From Clostridia bacterium (lineage in GTDB: Bacteria > Bacillota > Clostridia > RGIG8785), in NCBI GenBank assembly GCA_017620795.1, contig JAGAUM010000075.1, forward strand, positions 1 to 5,914: a DNA stretch of 5,914 bases, in the 5' to 3' direction. Below, in pieces: positions 1-5,585 of this stretch. A model generated the notes under the pieces. It searched no databases. It was not told the origin of the DNA and was given only the letters and a program-made list of their open reading frames with translations. The first letter of the stretch is position 1, and each line of letters begins with the position of its first letter. A program made the position numbers and the translations under genes.

Positions 1-4
1 CCTT

Positions 5-10
5 TATAAT
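5..10 (+). promoter_or_regulatory. Putative sigma-A -10 box of the dcw operon promoter
   Basis: A perfect TATAAT hexamer lies 88 nt upstream of the mraZ start codon. The matching -35 element would fall to the left of base 1, so only half of the promoter is visible. A start point about 7 nt downstream (near base 17) would place the four GTG repeats at the very start of the transcript, a position from which a bound repressor could block initiation or early elongation. The call rests on one hexamer and its position in front of the first gene of the cluster. Confidence 0.55.
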
Positions 11-17
11 ATAGTCA

Positions 18-56
18 AGGTGGGGAAAAGTGTAGCCAAGTGTCAAACAGTGGCAA
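18..56 (+). promoter_or_regulatory. Putative MraZ operator: four direct repeats at 10-bp spacing
   Basis: The trinucleotide GTG occurs at 20-22, 30-32, 40-42 and 50-52, exactly one helical turn apart. The context is roughly (A)AGTGK: AGGTGGGG, AAGTGTAG, AAGTGTCA and CAGTGGCA. MraZ family proteins are known to bind short direct repeats with 10-bp periodicity upstream of their own gene (TGGGN plus a 5-nt spacer in E. coli, AAAGTG-type boxes in Mollicutes). Position just downstream of the -10 box and upstream of mraZ supports autorepression of the operon. The repeats are read directly; the binding protein is inferred from the family. Confidence 0.75.
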
Positions 57-98
57 AAACACATCCCAAAAACCCAATCAGAGCGGAGGTGAGGCAAA

Positions 99-539
99 GT
101 GCTTATCGGTGAATATCAACATAGTTTGGATAACAAAGGCCGTGTAACGGTTCCCGTCAAGTTCCGTGAGGACTTGGGTGGGCATTTTGTCGTTACCAAG
201 GGCTTTGACCAATGCCTGTATGTTTACTCCATGGAGGAGTGGGAGCGGTTCTCGGACAAGTTAAAGAGACTGCCCCTGTCCAACCCCGACGCCCGTGAGA
301 TTGTGCGGTTCTTCACCGCCCGTGCTTGCGATTGTGAGTTGGACAAGCAGGGACGTATGCTGATTCAAAATGGCTTGCGTGAGTACGGCGATTTGGTCAA
401 GGACGTGGTCTTTGTAGGCACCATCACCCGCGCAGAGATTTGGGATCGCACGAAGTATGAAGAAAAGGTCAACGTCGCTGCTGACCCCGATGAAATGTCG
501 GCTCGGTTAGAAGCCAAGATGGCGGAGTTTGATTTATAA
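99..539 (+). CDS. mraZ: MraZ, transcriptional regulator of the division/cell wall cluster
   Basis: A 146-residue protein, the usual MraZ length. It contains two SpoVT-AbrB-type half domains, each marked by the family DxxGR signature: DNKGR at residues 11-15 and DKQGR at 82-86, the second followed by the MLIQ strand. MraZ forms a ring-shaped oligomer that binds phased direct repeats in front of its own operon; it is cytoplasmic and usually represses dcw transcription. The start is GTG at 99, preceded by the strong ribosome binding site GGAGGTGA (85-92) at 6-nt spacing, and the N-terminus MLIGEYQHSLDNKGR matches the family start. The gene lies first in the cluster, 2 nt before rsmH, and its likely binding site lies directly upstream. 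No truncation or odd residue is seen. Confidence 0.97.
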   Translation: MLIGEYQHSLDNKGRVTVPVKFREDLGGHFVVTKGFDQCLYVYSMEEWERFSDKLKRLPLSNPDAREIVRFFTARACDCELDKQGRMLIQNGLREYGDLVKDVVFVGTITRAEIWDRTKYEEKVNVAADPDEMSARLEAKMAEFDL

Positions 540-541
540 TC

Positions 542-1477
542 ATGGACTTTAATCATATTTCGGTACTGAAAGAAGAAACCATCAACTACTTAAACATCCG
601 ACCCGACGGGGTCTATGTTGACGGCACCTTAGGCGGAGGCGGACATGCATACGAAGTCGCCAGACGCTTAACAAGCGGAACGCTTGTGGGGATTGACCGT
701 GACGATGCGGCGATTACCGCCGCAGGACAACGGCTCTCGGAATTCTCCGAGCGGGTGAAGTTGGTTCGGGATAATTTTAAGAACGCCAAGTCGGTGCTTT
801 CGGAGTTAGGAATCGACGGTATCGACGGCGCCATGCTGGATTTGGGTGTTTCCTCTCACCAATTAGACGAGGGGGAACGGGGATTCAGCTATCGGATGGA
901 GGCACCTTTGGATATGCGGATGGACCGCCGTCAGGCACTTTCCGCACACACGGTGGTCAACACCTATTCTGAAGGAGACTTAAGTCGCATCATTGCCGAT
1001 TATGGCGAGGAGCGGTTTGCAAGAGCCATTGCACGGCGGATTGTACAAGCCCGCAAGGAGCGAGAAATTACAACCACCACCGAGCTTGCAGACTTGATTT
1101 TATCGGCATTTCCTGCGGCAGCACGGCGCAACGCCAGCGGACATCCTGCAAAACGTACCTTCCAAGCCATTCGTATTGAGGTCAACGGCGAGCTGGAAAT
1201 CCTAAAGGACGCTGTTTATGACCTGTTCTCCTGCTTAAAACCAGGCGGACGATTGGCGATTATCACCTTCCATTCTTTAGAGGATCGGGCGGTGAAACAG
1301 GTGTTTACCGACTTATCGACTGGCTGCACCTGCTCCAAAAAGCTTCCGGTCTGCGTTTGCGGGCGGGTCGCACAAGGCACTTTGATTACAAGAAAGCCGT
1401 TTGTTGCAACGGCAGAAGAACAAGAGCAAAATCATCGGGCACACAGTGCAAAACTGCGTGTGATTATGAAGAATTAA
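542..1477 (+). CDS. rsmH: RsmH, 16S rRNA (cytosine-1402 N4)-methyltransferase
   Basis: A 311-residue SAM-dependent enzyme that N4-methylates C1402 (E. coli numbering) in the decoding centre of 16S rRNA. Family motifs appear in order: HISVL (5-9), the SAM-binding loop DGTLGGGGH (27-35), acidic D52 in GIDRD, LDLGVSSHQLD (99-109), RGFSY (113-117), PLDMRMD (122-128), HPAKRTFQAIRIEVN (201-215) and ITFHSLEDR (241-249). Near the C-terminus, cysteines 262, 264, 271 and 273 form CxC-x6-CxC, a pattern often present in Bacillota RsmH that could hold a metal; that role is inference. The ATG at 542 follows the mraZ stop by 2 nt. The nearest Shine-Dalgarno-like sequence (GGAG, 524-527) is about 14 nt away, so translation probably depends on coupling to mraZ. 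Confidence 0.98.
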   Translation: MDFNHISVLKEETINYLNIRPDGVYVDGTLGGGGHAYEVARRLTSGTLVGIDRDDAAITAAGQRLSEFSERVKLVRDNFKNAKSVLSELGIDGIDGAMLDLGVSSHQLDEGERGFSYRMEAPLDMRMDRRQALSAHTVVNTYSEGDLSRIIADYGEERFARAIARRIVQARKEREITTTTELADLILSAFPAAARRNASGHPAKRTFQAIRIEVNGELEILKDAVYDLFSCLKPGGRLAIITFHSLEDRAVKQVFTDLSTGCTCSKKLPVCVCGRVAQGTLITRKPFVATAEEQEQNHRAHSAKLRVIMKN

Positions 1478-1490
1478 GGGGGAACGCAAC

Positions 1491-1952
1491 ATGGCATTGG
1501 CTACACGGGGAAGTAGCGCATATCAGCTGGAAGTAGTTGAACCTACTACGACCCAAGCGCCGAAACGCTCGGCAAAATCCGCCAAGGCAACGCAAGCAAA
1601 ATTGAAAAAACGTGTTGCGTTTGGCATCGTTGCAGCGTTTGTGATTGCTTTCGGCTTGGCTTGTCGGTTCGCGGTTTTGACCGACATCAACGCGGAAGTC
1701 AACGCACTGGAAAAGGAACTGACCCTGCTTCAAGGTCAGAACAAACAGACCGAGCTTGCCATCGAGCAAAGCTACGACTTAAAGACGGTAGAGGAGATTG
1801 CCATTACGAAACTGGGCATGAGCCGTCCGTCCAAAGCACAGATTACTTACATCTCGATGAATTCCGCCGACTATGCTGAGGTCATCGGAGCCCAAGAGCC
1901 GTCGGCGTGGCTGAGCCGCTTGGCAAACGGTGTACTGGCATATTTGCGTTAA
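1491..1952 (+). CDS. ftsL: FtsL-like divisome protein (single-pass membrane, coiled coil)
   Basis: A 153-residue bitopic protein in the standard ftsL position between rsmH and the class B PBP. Residues 1-41 are a basic cytoplasmic tail (KRSAKSAKATQAKLKKR at 25-41), followed by a membrane helix at about 43-62. An extracellular coiled-coil stretch spans about 64-95 (INAEVNALEKELTLLQGQNK). After it comes DLKTVEEIAITKLGM (96-110) and SRPSKAQITYI (111-121), the end motif typical of FtsL/DivIC proteins of clostridia. FtsL helps hold the FtsQ/DivIB, DivIC and FtsW-PBP complex at the septum. About 30 residues follow the conserved core, ending in an amphipathic helix (138-153), so it is longer than B. 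subtilis FtsL. The ATG follows a G-rich ribosome binding site (GGGGG, 1478-1482). Sequence identity in this family is low, so the assignment relies on topology, the end motif and synteny. DivIC is the main alternative. Confidence 0.85.
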   Translation: MALATRGSSAYQLEVVEPTTTQAPKRSAKSAKATQAKLKKRVAFGIVAAFVIAFGLACRFAVLTDINAEVNALEKELTLLQGQNKQTELAIEQSYDLKTVEEIAITKLGMSRPSKAQITYISMNSADYAEVIGAQEPSAWLSRLANGVLAYLR

Positions 1953-1975
1953 TCAAAACATACACTCAAGATAGT

Positions 1976-2004
1976 GGCGAGGCAGAAAACAGCCTCGCCT
2001 TTTT
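1976..2004 (+). terminator. Intrinsic terminator-like hairpin between ftsL and the PBP gene
   Basis: A perfect 8-bp stem, GGCGAGGC (1976-1983) with GCCTCGCC (1992-1999), encloses the 8-nt loop AGAAAACA and is followed directly by TTTTT (2000-2004). This is the classic Rho-independent terminator layout. It starts 23 nt after the ftsL stop codon, beyond the usual downstream reach of a terminating ribosome, and ends 7 nt before the PBP ribosome binding site. No antiterminator pairing and no convincing promoter downstream of it is seen. It could lower expression of the distal genes (partial termination), serve as a regulated attenuator, or define a 3' end for an mraZ-rsmH-ftsL transcript. The T tract is short, so read-through is likely. 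Confidence 0.75.
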
Positions 2005-2011
2005 GCCCACT

Positions 2012-2018
2012 GGAGGGG
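2012..2018 (+). promoter_or_regulatory. Ribosome binding site fixing the PBP start at 2025
   Basis: GGAGGGG lies 6 nt before ATG 2025. The in-frame upstream GTG at 1974 sits at the edge of the terminator-like stem, has no ribosome binding site, and would add 17 residues rich in polar and proline residues before the membrane anchor. The ATG at 2025 is therefore the better start. Confidence 0.85.
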
Positions 2019-2024
2019 AAGAAC

Positions 2025-4190
2025 ATGGGATACAAGACAAAATCCAGAACCGTTATCCTGATACCGATTGCAATTGTGCTATCGGTTATTTTGCTTTTCC
2101 GCGTGGGTTGGTGGCAGTTTGTCCGCGGTGACCAGCTTCGTGCCGAGGCTGCCGAGCAACAGACCCGTGACCGCCTGATTCAGTCCCCCCGTGGCTCAAT
2201 TCTAGACCGCAACGGCAAAGAACTGGCAGTGTCCACCACGGTGGAGACCGTCTCTATCACCCCGTCGGAGGTACGCAACAACGAGAACTATGCCGTCGTT
2301 GCTTCCCGTCTGGCAGGGATTTTGGAAATGGACCCGCAGGACGTGTTGGCGCTGTTTGACAAAAACAGTAGCTATGAAATCATCAAGCGTCGTATCGACA
2401 AGGACATGGCGCAAGCCGTCCGCGCCTATATTGACGAAGCGGACATCAAGGGCATCCATTTAGACGAGGATACCAAGCGGATGTACCCTTTAGGCTCCTT
2501 TGCTGCCCATGTCATTGGCTTTACAGGCACGGATAATACCGGTCTTGCAGGTATCGAGATGGTCTTAAACGACCGCCTGTTGGGCGAGCCTGGGCGCGTA
2601 GTTTCTGCCAAGAACGCCGCAGGGGAGGAAATGCCCTTCCAGTACGAGCGTCGCATCGACCCCAAAGCAGGGGAGGATGTGGTCCTGACTTTAGACGAGG
2701 TCATTCAGCTCTTTGCTGAAAAGCACCTAAGCCAAGCCTATGTGGAATGTGAGCCTGCTGAGGGTGCGGCTTGTATTGTCATGGACCCCAAAACGGGGGA
2801 AATTTTAGCCATGGCAGTAGAAGGCACCTTTGACTTGAACGACCCCTTCTACCTGACCGACGAGGAAAAGGAAATCCTAAAGCCTTTGGAGGGCGAAGAA
2901 TATAGCAAGACCTGGAACAGTATCATGCAGCCCAAGTGGCGGAACAAGGCGGTTCAGGACAGTTACGAGCCCGGTTCTACCTTCAAAATCATCACTGCCG
3001 CCGCGGCACTGGAGGAGGGGTTGGTCTCCGAAGCAGACCACTTCTACTGTGGCGGTGTCAAGAAGGTAGGCAGTTGGGATATCCACTGTCACAACCGCGC
3101 AGGCCATGGCGCCCAGACTTTCCGCGAGGGCATTCAGAACTCCTGTAATATCGTGGTCATGGAGCTGGCAGAACGGCTGGGTCCTGAACTCTTTAAAAAG
3201 TACATCAAGTCCTTTGGCTTCTTTGAAACCACAGGCATCGAGTTAAATGGCGAGCAGAATGGCATCTTCTACCAGAACTTCGGGGAAGTTGACATGGCGA
3301 CCTCCTCCTTCGGTCAAGGTTTTCAGGTCACCCCCTTGCAGTTGATGCGCGCCGTCTCGGCGGTCGCCAACGGCGGAAACTTGGTCCGCCCTCATCTGGT
3401 CAAGGAATTCCGCGACCCCGACGGCAACGTTACCGAAGTGGTTGAGACCCTGACCCTCCGTCAGGTTATTTCCAAATCCACCTCCGACACCTTATGCTCG
3501 ATTTTAGAGTCGGTTGTTTCCGAGGGTACGGGTAAAAACGGCTTTGTCAAGGGCTATCATGTAGCAGGCAAAACGGGTACTTCCGAGAAAAACCCCCGTG
3601 GTACCGAGAAGCGTATTGCCTCGTTCATTGGCTTTGCCCCTGCCGATGACCCTCAGCTCTGTTGTCTGGTCATTTTAGACGAACCCCAGACCGAGGTCAA
3701 GTCGGGTGGCTATTTAGCCGCTCCTGTTGTGGCACGGATTTTGGACGATTCTTTGAACTATCTGGGCGTCGAGCCTGATTATAACGAAACCACCGAGGTG
3801 CAGGAATTTTCCGTCCCCGATGTAAAGGGACTGGAGCTTGCCGCCGCCAAGACCGCACTGGACGAAAGCGGATTTTCGTACATCGTCCATGGGGAAGGGG
3901 GGACGGTGGTCGCCCAGAGTCCGCCCCCCATGGCACTGATTCGCCAAGGTGGCGCGGTACACCTCTATACCGAGGAGCAAGACGCGGAAATGACAGTCGT
4001 CCCTGACCTGTCCCAGAAATCCGCATTAGAGTGTAACACGATATTGACCAATGCCAAGTTGAACCTCCGCATGACAGGCAACACCGGGGAAGGGGCATTC
4101 TATGCCATGTCCCAGAGCCCTGTCGCAGGTACCGAGGTGGCGGTGGGCAGTATCGTAACCGTAGAATTCAGAAGCTTAGAACAGGAGTAA
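2025..4190 (+). CDS. Class B penicillin-binding protein (FtsI/PbpB/SpoVD family) with two PASTA domains
   Basis: A 721-residue D,D-transpeptidase that crosslinks peptidoglycan outside the membrane. An N-terminal anchor spans residues 9-27. The dimerisation-domain motif RGSILDRNG (56-64) follows, then YPLGSFAAHVIGFTG (154-168) and GLAGIE (173-178). The transpeptidase domain has all three active-site motifs: STFK (318-321, nucleophile Ser318), SCN (373-375) and KTGT (516-519). Two PASTA domains close the protein, at about 595-650 (VPDVKGLEL...) and 657-716 (VVPDLSQKS...). A charged stretch at 272-305, before RNKAVQDSYEPGSTFK, looks longer than in B. subtilis homologues. It is the only class B PBP visible between ftsL and murE, where B. 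subtilis has pbpB and then spoVD. Two PASTA domains resemble PbpB, but clostridial proteins here are often named SpoVD, so vegetative division versus cortex synthesis cannot be settled. The start at 2025 is chosen from the ribosome binding site. Confidence 0.95.
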   Translation: MGYKTKSRTVILIPIAIVLSVILLFRVGWWQFVRGDQLRAEAAEQQTRDRLIQSPRGSILDRNGKELAVSTTVETVSITPSEVRNNENYAVVASRLAGILEMDPQDVLALFDKNSSYEIIKRRIDKDMAQAVRAYIDEADIKGIHLDEDTKRMYPLGSFAAHVIGFTGTDNTGLAGIEMVLNDRLLGEPGRVVSAKNAAGEEMPFQYERRIDPKAGEDVVLTLDEVIQLFAEKHLSQAYVECEPAEGAACIVMDPKTGEILAMAVEGTFDLNDPFYLTDEEKEILKPLEGEEYSKTWNSIMQPKWRNKAVQDSYEPGSTFKIITAAAALEEGLVSEADHFYCGGVKKVGSWDIHCHNRAGHGAQTFREGIQNSCNIVVMELAERLGPELFKKYIKSFGFFETTGIELNGEQNGIFYQNFGEVDMATSSFGQGFQVTPLQLMRAVSAVANGGNLVRPHLVKEFRDPDGNVTEVVETLTLRQVISKSTSDTLCSILESVVSEGTGKNGFVKGYHVAGKTGTSEKNPRGTEKRIASFIGFAPADDPQLCCLVILDEPQTEVKSGGYLAAPVVARILDDSLNYLGVEPDYNETTEVQEFSVPDVKGLELAAAKTALDESGFSYIVHGEGGTVVAQSPPPMALIRQGGAVHLYTEEQDAEMTVVPDLSQKSALECNTILTNAKLNLRMTGNTGEGAFYAMSQSPVAGTEVAVGSIVTVEFRSLEQE
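4183..4187 (+). promoter_or_regulatory. Ribosome binding site favouring the murE start at 4196
   Basis: AGGAG at 4183-4187 lies inside the last codons of the PBP gene. It is 8 nt from ATG 4196 but only 2 nt from ATG 4190, which overlaps the PBP stop codon by one base (TAATG). Normal spacing and the family-like N-terminus MKLCQLL support 4196; the alternative adds only Met-Gly. Confidence 0.75.
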
Positions 4191-4195
4191 TGGGT

Positions 4196-5584
4196 ATGAA
4201 ACTTTGTCAGCTTTTGCCATGTTCCTATGAAACCGAAATCAAGAGCGTTGTTGTAGACTCTCGCCAGGTGCAACAGGGCAGTCTCTTTGTGTGCATTTCG
4301 GGGGTGAAGGTTGACGGTCACCAGTTCGCCCAAAAAGCCGTAGAGCAAGGGGCAGTCGCCTTGGTTGCAGAGCATGAGCTGGAGGCTTCAGTCCCTGTGG
4401 TAGTGGTCGAAAACACCCGAAAAGCCCTGCCGTCGATTATTTCGGCATTCTTGGGTCATCCCGAAAAGAGCTTCCGCTTAATCGGTGTTACAGGCACCAA
4501 CGGCAAGACCAGCTCCACCCACTTCTTAAAATCGATTTTAGAGGCCGAGGGTCGCAAGGTCGGCTTAATCGGCACCAATCATAACTTAATCGGGGAGACC
4601 GAGCTTCCGTCCACCCACACCACCCCTGACAGTATCAGCCTCTTTCAGCTTTTCCGCAAGATGGCGGACATGGGTGCCGAGGACGTGGTCATGGAGATTT
4701 CCTCCCATGCTTTAGATCAGCACCGCGCGGACACCCATTTTACGGCGGCGGCAATTACCAACCTGTCCCAGGACCACCTGGACTATCACAAGACAATGGA
4801 CGCCTATGCGGAGGCTAAAAAACGCCTCTTTACCATGAGCGACTACAAGGTCTATAACGCGGACGATGCTACTGTTTGTCGGATGCTTGAAGGCTTTTCC
4901 AACACCGCTTCTTTCGGAATCGAGCAGGGTGACCTGCGCGCCACCGAGATTGTAAACGAGCCCAGTGGCGTTCGCTTCAAAGTGGGCGACATGGCCATTT
5001 CTCTGGCAGTGCCGGGGCGGTTTTCGGTGTATAATGCGTTGCTCGCCATTGCCCTTGCCAAAGGTCTGGGGTGCAGTGACGAGGCAATTGTCCGTGGCTT
5101 GGGCGCCATTTCGGGCGTTTCGGGCCGTGCAGAAGTGGTTAAGACTGATTTGCCCTTTACTTTACTGATTGACTATGCACACACCCCCGACGGGATTGAG
5201 AAAATCTTAACCACTGCTCGGGAGTTTACCAAGAACCAATTATGGGTGTTGTTCGGTTGCGGTGGCGACCGTGACCGCACCAAGCGTCCGAAGATGGGCG
5301 CCATGGCAGAGGCGTTGGCGGATCGGCTGATTGTCACCTCCGATAACCCCCGTTCGGAAGACCCCGAAGCCATTATTGAAGAAATCTTAGTCGGCATTGG
5401 CGACAAGAGCAAGGCGGTAGTCCTTCCCGACCGCACCGACGCCATTGCCTATGCCATCCGACATGCCAAAGAAGGGGATGTGGTGGTCTTGGCAGGAAAG
5501 GGTCATGAGACCTATCAAACCCTAAAAGACGGCACCATCCACTATGATGAGCGGGAAGTGATTTCGCAACTACTGGAGGCTTAA
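4196..5584 (+). CDS. murE: MurE, UDP-MurNAc-L-Ala-D-Glu ligase, predicted meso-diaminopimelate-adding
   Basis: A 462-residue cytoplasmic Mur ligase that uses ATP to add the third residue of the peptidoglycan stem peptide. The N-terminal UDP-binding domain covers about 1-85 (VVDSRQVQQGSLFVCISG at 19-36). The central ATPase domain holds the P-loop GTNGKTSS (100-107), TTPDS (142-146), EISSHALDQHR (167-177), LSQDHLDYH (190-198) and the expected carbamylated lysine in AEAKK (about Lys208). The C-terminal domain has DYAHTPDG (326-333), GCGGDRD (354-360), DNPRSEDP (383-390) and GKGHETYQ (435-442). DNPR is the known meso-diaminopimelate signature; lysine-adding enzymes differ there. The reading frame is intact. 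The gene is tightly coupled to the PBP gene upstream (alternative ATG at 4190 overlaps its stop) and to murF 1 nt downstream. Confidence 0.97.
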   Translation: MKLCQLLPCSYETEIKSVVVDSRQVQQGSLFVCISGVKVDGHQFAQKAVEQGAVALVAEHELEASVPVVVVENTRKALPSIISAFLGHPEKSFRLIGVTGTNGKTSSTHFLKSILEAEGRKVGLIGTNHNLIGETELPSTHTTPDSISLFQLFRKMADMGAEDVVMEISSHALDQHRADTHFTAAAITNLSQDHLDYHKTMDAYAEAKKRLFTMSDYKVYNADDATVCRMLEGFSNTASFGIEQGDLRATEIVNEPSGVRFKVGDMAISLAVPGRFSVYNALLAIALAKGLGCSDEAIVRGLGAISGVSGRAEVVKTDLPFTLLIDYAHTPDGIEKILTTAREFTKNQLWVLFGCGGDRDRTKRPKMGAMAEALADRLIVTSDNPRSEDPEAIIEEILVGIGDKSKAVVLPDRTDAIAYAIRHAKEGDVVVLAGKGHETYQTLKDGTIHYDEREVISQLLEA

Positions 5585-5585
5585 A

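Noticed and set aside
96..101. AAAGTG at the mraZ start codon as a fifth MraZ box
   Set aside because: It matches the box core, but its GTG starts at 99 rather than 100 (49 bp from the last repeat), is isolated, and is explained by the GTG start codon.
736..751. Inverted repeat CTCGGA / TCCGAG in rsmH as a terminator
   Set aside because: The stem is only 6 bp with a 4-nt loop and no T tract, and it lies inside conserved coding sequence.
812..829. Tandem 9-bp repeat (ATCGACGGT, ATCGACGGC) in rsmH
   Set aside because: Two copies only; it encodes Ile-Asp-Gly twice just before the conserved LDLGVSS motif, where homologues have similar residues, so no special role is needed.
1464..1769. Minus-strand open frame (101 codons) opposite ftsL
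   Set aside because: Antisense shadow of ftsL spanning the rsmH-ftsL junction; no motif or supporting context.
1944..1975. TTGCGT ... GATAGT as a promoter for the PBP gene
   Set aside because: The spacer is 20 nt, the -10 match is only 4 of 6, and a transcript starting after it would run straight into or begin inside the hairpin.
1974..2024. In-frame GTG at 1974 as the start of the PBP (738 residues)
   Set aside because: It overlaps the terminator-like stem, lacks a ribosome binding site and would add 17 non-conserved residues before the membrane anchor; ATG 2025 has GGAGGGG at ideal spacing.
3697..4098. Long open frame on the minus strand (133 codons) opposite the PASTA region
   Set aside because: It lies wholly antisense to a well-supported gene, its product is rich in Arg/Pro/Ser as expected from reading GC-rich codons backwards, and it shows no recognisable motif.
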